NCBI GenBank assembly: GCA_900544905.1
Contig: UQXF01000054.1
Coordinates: 1 to 22,539 of the forward strand
Origin: an uncultured Clostridium sp.
GTDB taxonomy: Bacteria; Bacillota; Clostridia; Lachnospirales; Lachnospiraceae
DNA length: 22,539 nt
Direction of reading: 5' to 3'
How positions within the stretch are numbered: the first letter of the stretch is position 1; each line of letters begins with the position of its first letter. The translations under genes and the position numbers were made by a program. Positions 1 to 8,071 of this stretch are shown piece by piece. Below the pieces are notes generated by a model, which was not told the origin of the DNA, searched no databases, and was given only the letters and a program-made list of their open reading frames with translations.

Positions 1-49
1 ATCTACACGCGTAAGATCGTCGGCAGCGTCAGATGTGTATAAGAGACAG
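1..49. other. Nextera i5-side sequencing adapter (not genomic)
   Basis: The first 49 bases are the tail of the Illumina i5 primer, an 8-base index (GCGTAAGA) and the Nextera read-1 adapter ending in the transposon mosaic end AGATGTGTATAAGAGACAG. This is library sequence left on the contig. It continues the leftmost recombinase frame to a false stop and so creates a false C-terminus. Confidence 0.97.
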
Positions 50-1568
50 CCTTGATACCACGAATAAAAGTTGCTGCTATCTCTCTGGTTAATTGCTCAT
101 TTCCTTCAATTAAATCTGTCAGACACTGCCTGCCATCTGATGGAAGTTCAAATAAACGTTCAGCCGCTTCACTCTGTTCTGTCTCCATTTGCGCTATCGC
201 TAAGGTTTCTTTCTCAATTTGTTTATCCAGCTTGTCATTTTTTCTGGTGAACTCTTCTTCTGAGATTTCTTCCATTGCATATCGCATATATAGTTCAGTC
301 TTCTGGTGCTTGTATCTGCTAATACTGTCTTTGGCATCCCGAATCTTTTTTGCAGCTCCATTCACTTTTGATTTTAATTCTACTTTCTGTAATTCGAGTA
401 CCGGTTCAGCATCATCACTGATCTTTGCAAACAGCTTTATTGCCCTGAAAATCATCTCATTGAACTCGTCATCATATAAATTGTCTGTTACACAATCTTG
501 ATTTGCCGCATTAAATTTCCTTGGGCACTTAAAGTGCGGATTGCATCTGGTTACATGCTGTAGATTCTGACCGCATCCCCCACATTTTACCAATCCTTTC
601 AGCGGATAATTATTATTGTGGGTTTTGCTCCTCTTTCTGGAATTTAATTCCAACTTTTCCTGTACAGCATCAAACACCTCTTTAGAAACAATCGCTTCAT
701 GCGTACCCTCAACCACAATCCAGTCTTCTTCTTTTGTTTTCAAATGCTTATTACTTCCTACCGAAGCAACTTTCCACTTGCCGCCAATCGTAGTTCCCGT
801 ATACGTTTCTGTCATCAGTATCAGTCTTACAGTTACTGGATACCAGATATATTTTTCTGTTGTTTTCTTCACACCAGTTTTCAGAACTTCTCTTTTATAT
901 TGACCTGGACTCATAATTTTCTGCTCATTCAGGTAACGTGCCAGCTGAGTAATATTCATTCCATTAAGATATTTCTGAAATATCATCTTCACAACAGGCG
1001 CTGTCTCCGGATTAATCACGAGGCTGGTCACATCTTCATCAGGCTTCAAATATCCATACGGTGCTCTCGCTCCCATATATTTTCCAGCTTTCTGACGCTG
1101 TATCAAAGTTCTTTTTACTTTAACGGAAGTATCAATGCTATGATGTTCGTTAATAATATTTCTGAAACCAACATCTATTCCCGGCATACCAGATTCATAT
1201 TTCATACTATCAACATTATCATTGATTGCTATGAATCTCACATTCATAAATGGAAAAATTTGTTCCAGATATGTGTCAACCTCTATATGATTCCTGCCGA
1301 ATCGAGAAAGGTCTTTCACTATAATTGTGCTGACTTTTCCATCTCTTACTAATTCCATCATACTTTGGAATCCTGGGCGATCGAAATTCGTTCCACTATA
1401 GCCATCATCTTTGAATTCTAACACTTCCGTATTTTTGAACTCATTTTTACTGGCTATGTATTGCCCAATCACAATTCTCTGATTGGTAATACTATTGGAT
1501 TCATCCAGCATATCCTCATCTTCCAGCGACAATCTTAAATACTTTACTATGCATTTACCATCTGACAT
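50..1568 (-). CDS. Large serine recombinase 1 (3'-truncated by contig end)
   Basis: Site-specific DNA recombinase of the large serine (resolvase/invertase, TnpX/TndX-like) family, expected to excise and integrate the element. The N-terminal resolvase domain (about 1-150) has the catalytic serine at Ser14 (KYLRLS) and the VKDLSRFGR active-site block. A recombinase domain follows (about 160-280), then a zinc ribbon beginning CGGCG, and a coiled coil near 400-470. The ATG at 1568 is preceded by GGAGGGGG and lies inside the 3' end of the preceding recombinase gene (22-nt overlap in another frame), so translation is probably coupled. The real sequence stops at about residue 506; the last residues read from the contig (VSYTHLTLPT...) are adapter. 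About the last 10-50 residues of the natural protein are unknown. Confidence 0.9.
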
Positions 1569-3277
1569 CTGATCACCCCCTCCTCTAAAATTTCTGATAA
1601 CGCCTGTATTTCATCTTGAAATTTAAATTCGATCTCTATACGTTTGTCTTCATATAAAGAGATTTTCTTTATATAAGAACGGACAACATCTTTTGTAAGG
1701 AATTCCAAATTCTTTCCTTTACTGAATTCAGCAAGCCACGAGAAGTTCTTTTTACACAATTTTTCTGTAATTTTTCTACTCTTCTCAATTTCTTTCTGTC
1801 TTGTAACCAGGTCTTTTTCGACCACGGTTATTCTTTCTGTCATACGATTATATGCATCCGTATCAATCTCGCCCGAAACATATTGCTCATATAATTCAAA
1901 TCGTCTTGCTTCGTTCCTTTTATTGAGCTGAACAATTTTACTCTGTTCCCTGTTCAAATATTTTTGGAATGTTTCAAAATATTCACCATTAAAGCGTTTC
2001 AGTTGCGTTTTTAATTCACATACTGTTTTTAGCTGCATGATGAGTGCCCGATACACCAGTTCATCAATTACTTCTTCTTTCCAGCGATTACAGTTATATT
2101 TTTCCTTGGAAATTTTTGCATAATTACCACAAATGAAATAGTAATTGTAATACAAAACACCATTCTTTTCGCTGTAATAGTATCTCCGAACCATATTAGC
2201 GCCACAGTCACCACAGTATATCAATCCAACATACTTATTATCCTGTTTTCCATGAGTCTGCATATTCGATAAATCTTTTTTGGGCAATGCTTTCTCCTGC
2301 TTTAATTTGATTACATTTTGTACTTTTTCAAATAATTCAGCACTCACTATAGCCTTATGGGTATTCACATGTTCAATCCATTCTTCTTTATCCAACATTA
2401 CATTTTTTTCTTTTGTAAGAAGTGAAGTTCTTGTTTTATGTGAATAAGTATTTCCCAAATAGTGCCTATTTTCCGCAATCTGTTTAATTACAGATGATTG
2501 CCAATGCATATCCGTTTCGTCAATTCTATCCAAGAATAACTTCCCAGTTCTTGCGTATACCCTTGGCGAAGCCAGCAGCATGGTATTAAACTCTCTCGAA
2601 ATTTTCAAATATGACTGCCCTGCAGCAAGTTTTTCAAATATTTCTACTACATACGGTGCAGTTAAAGGATCGGGAACAGTAGTAGATTTTCCTTTTTCAT
2701 CTCTAGCTCTCTTATACCCATAAGGAGCATCTCCACCACAATATTCACCTGACTCCATCTTAATTTTCATGGCACTTGTCATTTTTACAGATGCATCTTT
2801 TGCATACATATCATTTGCCAGATTCGATATCATGATTCCCAGCATCTGATTGTCACATTCTGGACTGATACTGTCATAGTTATCATTGACTGATATAAAG
2901 CGCACTTGCATAAATGGAAATATTTTTTCCAGATATTTTGATACTTCTTCCAAATCTCGACCAAATCGTGATAAATCCTTTACTATGACCGTATTTATTT
3001 CTTTTGTTTTGATGTCACCAAGCATTCTCACAAAGTCATCTCGATCAAATTTCGTACCTGATATACCGTCATCCTTATAAAACTTTACAACTTCAATATC
3101 CGGATGAGATTCTGCGTAAGAAAGAGCGATCAGTTTCTGTGTCTCCAGCGATTCTCTCTTCTCACCATTGATATCTACAGATATTCTGGTATAAATACCG
3201 GCTTTCCAGATCTTCTTCGGTGATGCCTGCACAAATGCTTCAGCTTGTTTCATCTGGCGATTTCTTGTTCTTGCCAT
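1547..3277 (-). CDS. Large serine recombinase 2
   Basis: Second member of the recombinase triplet, 576 aa. It has an N-terminal extension of about 20 basic residues, then the resolvase domain with catalytic Ser33 (GIYTRIS) and VKDLSRFGR, a recombinase domain, a zinc ribbon (YCGDCG with later Cys residues) and a long C-terminal coiled coil. The start overlaps the stop of the upstream recombinase by one base (TAATG), with GGAGGTGG placed upstream. It diverges clearly from its two neighbours, so this is not a recent duplication. In elements with serine-recombinase triplets the division of labour between the three proteins is mostly not known. The family call is secure; the individual role is not. 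Confidence 0.93.
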   Translation of the reverse strand: MARTRNRQMKQAEAFVQASPKKIWKAGIYTRISVDINGEKRESLETQKLIALSYAESHPDIEVVKFYKDDGISGTKFDRDDFVRMLGDIKTKEINTVIVKDLSRFGRDLEEVSKYLEKIFPFMQVRFISVNDNYDSISPECDNQMLGIMISNLANDMYAKDASVKMTSAMKIKMESGEYCGGDAPYGYKRARDEKGKSTTVPDPLTAPYVVEIFEKLAAGQSYLKISREFNTMLLASPRVYARTGKLFLDRIDETDMHWQSSVIKQIAENRHYLGNTYSHKTRTSLLTKEKNVMLDKEEWIEHVNTHKAIVSAELFEKVQNVIKLKQEKALPKKDLSNMQTHGKQDNKYVGLIYCGDCGANMVRRYYYSEKNGVLYYNYYFICGNYAKISKEKYNCNRWKEEVIDELVYRALIMQLKTVCELKTQLKRFNGEYFETFQKYLNREQSKIVQLNKRNEARRFELYEQYVSGEIDTDAYNRMTERITVVEKDLVTRQKEIEKSRKITEKLCKKNFSWLAEFSKGKNLEFLTKDVVRSYIKKISLYEDKRIEIEFKFQDEIQALSEILEEGVIRCQMVNA

Positions 3278-4914
3278 TATACAGCCACCTCCTGTTTTGT
3301 TTTTCCAATCTGTTCTGCCAGTCTTGCAGCTGTTACCAACTCATCTTGGAATCGGTAAACAATCTCTATTTTTTTTCCTTCAAAGACATTTATTTTTTCC
3401 ACATACTGAAGAAGCATATCTCTGTCAAGATCTCCCAGCGACGGTTTCTCAAGAAATGTGTTTACCCATTCTTCGCACAGCAGTTTATTTTCAAGGAGAT
3501 TTTCCATATACTCTTCCTGCTTTTCAATATTGCTTTCCAGACTTTTAATTTCTGTCTGATACCGTTCTCTAAGCAAAGCGTAATCATCCCTAGAAATAAC
3601 TCCTGACGCAAGATTTCCCGATAATGAATGTAACAACTTATAATATTTATTGACTTTGTTTCGTAACTCAAGTATCTGGTCATCATGCTGTATCAATGTC
3701 TGTGTATCCAAAGAATTCTCTTTCAAATACTCCATTGCACTCCGTATGGCATCCGTCATCTTACTGTATATTTTCAAAGAATCCATTACCAGCTGAATCA
3801 GCACATCTTCTCTGATACTATGTCTGGAACATTGATCCTTCTTTTTATTGTAAGAAGAACAGATATAAAAAACTGTCTTTTCTCCTTTATAACTGTTAGT
3901 TCGCCGGATCAGATTACTTCCACAGTCTCCACAGGATAATAACCCACCAAACAAATAAAGTCTGTTTTCTCCGGGTGCTATCCTGGTATCCTTCGCAAGC
4001 AACATCTGAACTGTTTCATATTCTTCTTTTGTAACGATACCTTCATGATGATTTTCAAAAATCACCCATTCTTCCTTTGGTAATGCCCTCTGCACCTTAA
4101 CTTTATAGTTAATTCTTTGGGATTTTCCCTGTTGAAGCACTCCATAGTAGATTGGATTCTTTAAGATACGGATAATTGCTACTGCTGACCACCTGGATGT
4201 CAGATGTGTCTGAAATGACGATTTGAAGTTTACTCCGGTCGCACGTTTGTAATCAGCCGGTGCAAGAACTCCCAGTTCATTCAGTTTATCTGCAATCAGC
4301 TGATTGCTCATGCCCTCCATCTTCCAGTTAAAAATATCTCTTACATGCTTTGCAGCAACCGGATCAATTTCTATCTGACTTTTATCAGCATCACACTTTT
4401 TATATCCATATGACACGTAATTTCCCACATATTCTCCAATATTTCTTTTTGCACTCAAGTGGCTTCTTACTTTTTGAGAATTCTGTCTGCAATACGTGTC
4501 ATTAACAAAGGATTTCACCGGTAATACAAGATGCGTATCGGTAATGTTTGCTGTTTCAGAATCATAATTATCATTGATTGCTATAAATCGTACTCCCAGT
4601 TGTGGAAATACTTTTTGAATATACCGATCAACATCTATATGCTCTCTACCGAATCGAGACAAGTCTTTTACAATGATACAGTTGATTTCCTTATTTTCGA
4701 TTGCCTTGAGCATTGCCTGAAAACCAGGACGCTTAAAATCAGTACCTGAAAAACCATCATCTTTAAATGTCTCAACAATAGTAATATCAGATGTCGATTT
4801 CATATAGTTATCAATCAAAATTGACTGATTTACAATAGATTCACTTTCAGCCTTATCTCCGTCCTCAATACTAAGACGAAGGTACTTGGCTGCTATCCAG
4901 ATATTTTTTTGCAT
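3277..4914 (-). CDS. Large serine recombinase 3 (first gene of triplet operon)
   Basis: First translated gene of the recombinase operon, 545 aa from the ATG at 4914. I prefer this ATG over an in-frame GTG at 4923 because GGAG sits 8 nt before the ATG and overlaps the GTG. The resolvase domain has Ser15 (KYLRLS) and VKDLSRFGRE; recombinase domain, zinc ribbon (CGDCG ... C ... C) and C-terminal coiled coil follow. It is closer in style to recombinase 1 than to recombinase 2. A promoter with TATAAT at 4995-5000 lies 81 bp upstream. The large-serine-recombinase call is certain; whether this one acts as integrase or accessory is unknown. Confidence 0.93.
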   Translation of the reverse strand: MQKNIWIAAKYLRLSIEDGDKAESESIVNQSILIDNYMKSTSDITIVETFKDDGFSGTDFKRPGFQAMLKAIENKEINCIIVKDLSRFGREHIDVDRYIQKVFPQLGVRFIAINDNYDSETANITDTHLVLPVKSFVNDTYCRQNSQKVRSHLSAKRNIGEYVGNYVSYGYKKCDADKSQIEIDPVAAKHVRDIFNWKMEGMSNQLIADKLNELGVLAPADYKRATGVNFKSSFQTHLTSRWSAVAIIRILKNPIYYGVLQQGKSQRINYKVKVQRALPKEEWVIFENHHEGIVTKEEYETVQMLLAKDTRIAPGENRLYLFGGLLSCGDCGSNLIRRTNSYKGEKTVFYICSSYNKKKDQCSRHSIREDVLIQLVMDSLKIYSKMTDAIRSAMEYLKENSLDTQTLIQHDDQILELRNKVNKYYKLLHSLSGNLASGVISRDDYALLRERYQTEIKSLESNIEKQEEYMENLLENKLLCEEWVNTFLEKPSLGDLDRDMLLQYVEKINVFEGKKIEIVYRFQDELVTAARLAEQIGKTKQEVAV

Positions 4915-4994
4915 AAAAAACACTCCTATCCAAAGATTCTGCCAAAACAGAACCCTTAAATAGAAGTGCTCTATTCAAATTTAGTCCTGTTAGC

Positions 4995-5023
4995 ATTATA
5001 GCACACTTCGTCTTCTGTGTGAA
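4995..5023 (-). promoter_or_regulatory. Promoter of the recombinase operon
   Basis: On the minus strand TTCACA (5018-5023) and TATAAT (4995-5000) are separated by 17 nt, a good sigma-A promoter. It lies between the 88-aa gene and recombinase 3 and leaves a leader of about 75 nt. Confidence 0.6.
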
Positions 5024-5052
5024 TATGAAATTTTGTTGTTCCAGTTATTCCC

Positions 5053-5319
5053 TTATGCCAATCCAGCTTTCTTTGCTACAAGCTGTTTTGTACAGTCTAT
5101 ATAGGAAAGGGAAGCAGCTGTATTAAAAACACTTTTTACGACATAGCCCATATCTTCATATACATACGGGTTATCAGAGTGATTAAGTAGCACTTCCATC
5201 TTATTGCTTTTCCTGCTATCCAGCTCTGAAATCAAATCCTTGTACTTGGGCAAACTATCTCGTTCAATCTCTTTGATATCAACTGTTTTCAACTCTTCTA
5301 ATCTTTCAACTGTTGTCAT
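5053..5319 (-). CDS. Small element-associated protein, unknown function
   Basis: 88-aa acidic/basic mixed protein with no membrane segment. The ATG at 5319 is chosen because GGAGG lies 8 nt upstream; an in-frame ATG at 5325 is only 3 nt from it. The ending pattern (NPYVYEDMGYVVKSVF followed by DCTKQ) resembles small proteins often seen beside recombinases in Lachnospiraceae elements (DUF6870-like), but I am not certain of the family. It follows the MazF-like gene by 56 bp on the same strand, so it could be a partner of the toxin in reversed gene order. No catalytic motif is visible. Confidence 0.6.
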   Translation of the reverse strand: MTTVERLEELKTVDIKEIERDSLPKYKDLISELDSRKSNKMEVLLNHSDNPYVYEDMGYVVKSVFNTAASLSYIDCTKQLVAKKAGLA

Positions 5320-5375
5320 GGACATCGCCTCCTTTTCCTATAGTTACCATTATCGAAAATAAATATTCGTAACAG

Positions 5376-5741
5376 TTATGTAGTCTTCTCTTCCATTCCC
5401 ATCTGAATCCGTACTGCTTTCAGTACCCGATCTAGGCTCCACTTGTTCACTCTTCCGCATTTCTCAATAATACATTTCGTAGAAATGCTCATAACCTGTT
5501 CAGCCAGTGCCAGGCTTCCTTTTCGGATTCCCGTCATATCATATTTGCTGATAAATACATGCGTTGGCAAATACCGTTTCTTATAAATTCTTGATGTCAG
5601 CGGAACTACCGTTATGACTGAACTGTATGTATTGGCTTTATTATTGCTCACTACGATCACCGGTCTTACACCACCCTGAACAGATGTTGCAGGAAACATA
5701 CCGAGATCTGCCCATAAAATATCTCCTCTGCGGATTGTCAT
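5376..5741 (-). CDS. MazF/PemK-family toxin (endoribonuclease)
   Basis: 121-aa PemK/MazF-fold protein. Family members cleave single-stranded mRNA at short sequences and are held in check by an antitoxin. Visible hallmarks are the N-terminal RRGDILWADL strand, GGVRPVIVVSN containing the catalytic Arg, and VVPLTSR containing the conserved Ser/Thr. The length is normal for the family. The start is set at ATG 5741, because the longer frame from 5756 begins inside the Shine-Dalgarno GAGAGAGGAC. No antitoxin-like gene lies immediately upstream, where one is normally found; the only close neighbour is the 88-aa gene downstream. It probably stabilises the mobile element, by inference from context. 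Confidence 0.85.
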   Translation of the reverse strand: MTIRRGDILWADLGMFPATSVQGGVRPVIVVSNNKANTYSSVITVVPLTSRIYKKRYLPTHVFISKYDMTGIRKGSLALAEQVMSISTKCIIEKCGRVNKWSLDRVLKAVRIQMGMEEKTT

Positions 5742-6319
5742 TTGTCCTCTCTCCAATCTATTATTTTTATTTGTAAAGCATCCATAGCGCTATATTGGCT
5801 CCACAGGAATACGGCAGAGTTTCTTTCCCATAAGGAAAGCTCTGCCGCATAACCTCTATAGCCAATTTGATTATTAAACAGTGCTCGCTCGATTCTATTT
5901 ATCCTCGATACCCCGAATCGTTACTCCCGCATGTGCAGGAAGGGAATAATAACCTGCCCGGATGCACGCTCCGGACCACAACCCGGAAACTCTCGTTTCC
6001 AGGCTCCAGCAGTTCATAGGTTTACCAGTTACAGACTTCTCAGGGTCTGCAAGTGTATCGCATCTCATATATGTCATCGCATCACCAGCCTGCCAGCTAG
6101 CTTCGGTCAGTGCTTTTTCGCAGCATTACGGACTGAACTAAAATCTTTGTTATGTCTTATAATCCTATAGCGGCATCTTCCTCGTGCTCACTGTATGAAA
6201 TGTCACATCAGTTATTATTGAATATTCAGTTATCATGGTTCATTTTAGGAAGTCCTTTAACTTCCTCTAATTACTAAAGTCAAATGACTTTGGCAGATGC
6301 AAAAGATTTTGAAAAATTT
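5742..6319. other. Intergenic region with G+C-rich, hairpin-rich stretch (possible structured RNA)
   Basis: 578 bp without a convincing gene. The segment 5931-6060 is about 52% G+C by my count, clearly above its surroundings. On the minus strand it contains a clean hairpin of CCTGGAAAC, loop GAGA, GTTTCCGGG (5983-6004) and several further self-complementary stretches up to about 6130. A 60-aa open frame here (5895-6077, minus) has no ribosome binding site. The outer parts (5742-5800 and 6180-6319) are A+T-rich and show no gene. Orientation upstream of the toxin suggests a transcribed leader or a separate non-coding RNA. Confidence 0.4.
5794..5866. repeat. Nested imperfect inverted repeat upstream of the toxin gene
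   Basis: Outer arms ATTGGCT (5794-5800) and AGCCAAT (5860-5866) enclose inner arms CGGCAGAG plus CTTTCC (5812-5828) and GGAAAG plus CTCTGCCG (5834-5847). The result is a long bulged hairpin with a 5-nt loop. There is no T-run, so a simple terminator is unlikely. Possible roles are an operator, mRNA leader structure or recombination site. Confidence 0.6.
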
Positions 6320-6793
6320 TTAAAAAAATTTATTCATATACATTTCACGCATCTTATTAAGAGTGGATTTCAGCTTGTATGACAGCATCTGTCTGGAAAT
6401 CCCCATAATCTCCGCCATCTGTGTCTGTGTCTTGTTTTCAAAGAAAATGCCATAAATAATCATGCGTTCCTCTGAGTTCAGCTGATTGATCACTTTGTGA
6501 ATATCCTGCTGTTCCATTTTTGTCAGTACACAGTGCTCCACATCACAGTTCAGATCTGGAAAATCCTCAATCATGAAGACTTCTCCATCAATGGACTGAC
6601 CGCTGTAAGGTACCTCCCGCAGCATCTTATCCACGACCTCACCCCGTTCGTTCTTAATCTCAACTTTTTTTGCCTTGCTGCTTCTGTAAAAATTGTTCAT
6701 CGCATACGCAACTTCTTTTGTAACCTCGATCATTTCTCCATCAATATTTGCGTAATACTTTCCTTCATAAAAATATGGGTGTTCAATATACAT
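6320..6793 (-). CDS. Sigma-70 region-4-like regulatory protein of mobile element
   Basis: 157-aa protein. The N-terminal half is an element-type domain starting MYIEHPYFYEG. The C-terminal half (about 95-157) is a sigma-70 region 4 helix-turn-helix with LNSEERMIIYGIFF then QTQMAEIMGISRQMLSYKLK. This arrangement is typical of the small sigma-like proteins of Tn916/Tn1549-type elements, which influence transcription of the conjugation or recombination genes. ATG 6793 is chosen because AGGAGGAACGGAC precedes it; the upstream extension to 6865 has no ribosome site. It sits alone between a terminator (6928-6967) and the structured region. Confidence 0.8.
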   Translation of the reverse strand: MYIEHPYFYEGKYYANIDGEMIEVTKEVAYAMNNFYRSSKAKKVEIKNERGEVVDKMLREVPYSGQSIDGEVFMIEDFPDLNCDVEHCVLTKMEQQDIHKVINQLNSEERMIIYGIFFENKTQTQMAEIMGISRQMLSYKLKSTLNKMREMYMNKFF

Positions 6794-6840
6794 GTCCGTT
6801 CCTCCTGAATTTGAAATCTTGTTGCTCGTTTCAAATCCAG

Positions 6841-6879
6841 AAGGCGGACCTCTGTTTAGAATCATGCCTGCTCCGCCTT
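6841..6879. repeat. Inverted repeat in leader of the sigma-like gene
   Basis: AAGGCGGA (6841-6848) and TCCGCCTT (6872-6879) are perfect 8-bp arms around a 23-nt loop, about 50 bp upstream of the start codon at 6793. It could fold in the mRNA leader or bind a regulator. Confidence 0.45.
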
Positions 6880-6927
6880 TATCCTGCCGGGATACGCCCG
6901 CAGTTATTGGCTGAAAAATTTAGGCAC

Positions 6928-6967
6928 GAAAAAAAGCCCCAGTAGTTTTTTCTTAACTACTGAGGCT
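6928..6967 (-). terminator. Strong Rho-independent terminator
   Basis: On the minus strand the stem AGCCTCAGTAGTT / AACTACTGGGGCT, with one G-T pair and a 7-nt loop, is followed by eight T residues. It ends leftward transcription from trxA-trxB and isolates the mobile-element module. The other strand has only a weak T-rich tail. Confidence 0.9.
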
Positions 6968-6985
6968 TTCGTCTCTTTCTTGTAT

Positions 6986-7094
6986 TCAGTTATCTATGCC
7001 TTCTTTCATCAGCATAATCATTGTATCAGGATAAAGTTCACAAAGTATCCGCAATACGTTCCCATAAGTTCATGTCATTATTGAAATCGTACAT
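6986..7094 (-). pseudogene. Possible small frameshifted ORF (about 36 aa)
   Basis: On the minus strand, ATG at 7094 opens MYDFNNDMNLWERIADTL, then meets TGA. Adding one base near 7037 would continue into ELYPDTMIMLMKEGIDN and a TGA at 6986, immediately before the terminator. The joined sequence looks like a real small protein, so this may be a decayed gene or carry an indel. There is no strong ribosome site. The rest of 6794-7132 holds the terminator and an inverted repeat, and otherwise nothing I recognise. Confidence 0.3.
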
Positions 7095-7132
7095 ATTTCA
7101 GTATAAAAAGTTCACTATTCAAATTCTGATTA

Positions 7133-8056
7133 TTATTTCTCCACATACTCTTCTGCCATATGTACTGCCATAGCACCATCTGCCACTGCTGTTACTATCT
7201 GACGAAGTAACTTTGTTCTGACATCTCCTACAGCATAAACACCCGGAATACTCGTTTCAGTGTTTTCACCTGCCACAATATATCCTTTATTATCCAGTTC
7301 TATCTGATTATCTAAAAAATCTGTTGTCGGTTTTCTTCCTATACTCACAAACAGGCCGTCACATTCTATAATGTTTTCTTCTCCTGTAACTGTATCTTTC
7401 AACCGCACACCAGTCAATCGTTCTCCATAAATCAGTTCATTTACTGTATTGTTCCATCGAAACTCTATATTTTCAGTTTTCATCAGCTGGTCATGGTAGA
7501 TTTTCGTTGCACGTAATGTATCTCTTCGATGAACAATGATGACTTTCTTAGCAATTCGACTTAAAAGAACAGCATCTGATACAGCAGAATTTCCACCACC
7601 AACAACCACCACGATCTTATCTTTATAAAACATACCATCACAGGAGGCACAATAAGCAACCCCATGACCTATCAATTCTTTTTCTTTAGCGAGACCAAGT
7701 TCTCTTGGATTTGCTCCAGTAGCAATCACTACTGTTTTCCCAATATAAATTCCCGAACTAGTTTCTACTCTCTTAAGCTTTCCTGTTAAATCCATATTAA
7801 AAACTTCAGCATATTCACTTTTAGCGCCAAATTTTTCCGCCTGTTTTTGCATTTTCTCTGCCAATGAAAATCCGTCAATTCCATTTTCAAAACCAGGATA
7901 GTTATCAATCTGCCAGGTCAATGACATCTGACCACCTGCAGATAATTTTTCTAAAACAATGGTATCAAATCCTGCTCTGGCTGCGTATAATGCTGAAGTA
8001 TACCCTCCAGGTCCTCCCCCCACGATAATCATATCGTAAACATGATTTTCATTCAT
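7133..8056 (-). CDS. trxB: Thioredoxin reductase (NADPH-type)
   Basis: 307-aa flavoprotein disulfide reductase that moves electrons from NADPH through FAD and a redox CxxC to thioredoxin in the cytoplasm. The FAD-binding GGGPGG is at 13-18, the active site CASC at 136-139, the second dinucleotide fold GGGNSA near 153, and HRRDTLRA is the NADPH phosphate-binding signature. The FAD-binding ATSIPGVYAVGD-type motif lies near the C-terminus. Length is normal. The start follows AAGGAGG and lies 15 nt after the trxA stop, so the two form an operon. Transcription is expected from the activator-type promoter at 8426-8466 and ends at 6928-6967. Confidence 0.95.
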   Translation of the reverse strand: MNENHVYDMIIVGGGPGGYTSALYAARAGFDTIVLEKLSAGGQMSLTWQIDNYPGFENGIDGFSLAEKMQKQAEKFGAKSEYAEVFNMDLTGKLKRVETSSGIYIGKTVVIATGANPRELGLAKEKELIGHGVAYCASCDGMFYKDKIVVVVGGGNSAVSDAVLLSRIAKKVIIVHRRDTLRATKIYHDQLMKTENIEFRWNNTVNELIYGERLTGVRLKDTVTGEENIIECDGLFVSIGRKPTTDFLDNQIELDNKGYIVAGENTETSIPGVYAVGDVRTKLLRQIVTAVADGAMAVHMAEEYVEK

Positions 8057-8071
8057 ACAGCAGTCCTCCTT

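Larger units (their letters stand above)
50..6793 (-). mobile_element. Recombination end of an integrative (conjugative or mobilizable) element, partial
   Basis: Three large serine recombinases, a MazF-like toxin, a small unknown protein and a sigma-70 region-4-like protein form a block typical of integration modules of Tn4451/Tn5397/Tn1549-like elements in Firmicutes. No relaxase, coupling protein or conjugation gene is in the window, so conjugative ability cannot be judged. The left limit is cut by the contig end. The right limit is not visible as an att repeat; 6793 is only where the recognisable module ends. The redox genes to the right may be cargo or chromosome. Confidence 0.55.

Noticed and set aside
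699..1352. 217-codon plus-strand frame opposite recombinase 1
   Set aside because: It is antisense to conserved recombinase motifs and has no ribosome site or recognisable domain; it is a shadow frame.
4921..5050. att core or element end just upstream of the recombinase operon
   Set aside because: No matching short repeat could be identified without the other element end; the region is explained as a promoter and leader.
5895..6077. 60-aa open frame on the minus strand in the G+C-rich segment
   Set aside because: No ribosome binding site, no recognisable family, and the segment is dominated by self-complementary stretches, so I treated it as non-coding. A homologue search could reverse this.
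5880..6180. Group II intron fragment
   Set aside because: The minus strand has hairpins and a GTGATGCG-like start, but no domain V sequence, no reverse transcriptase and no clear intron boundaries are visible.
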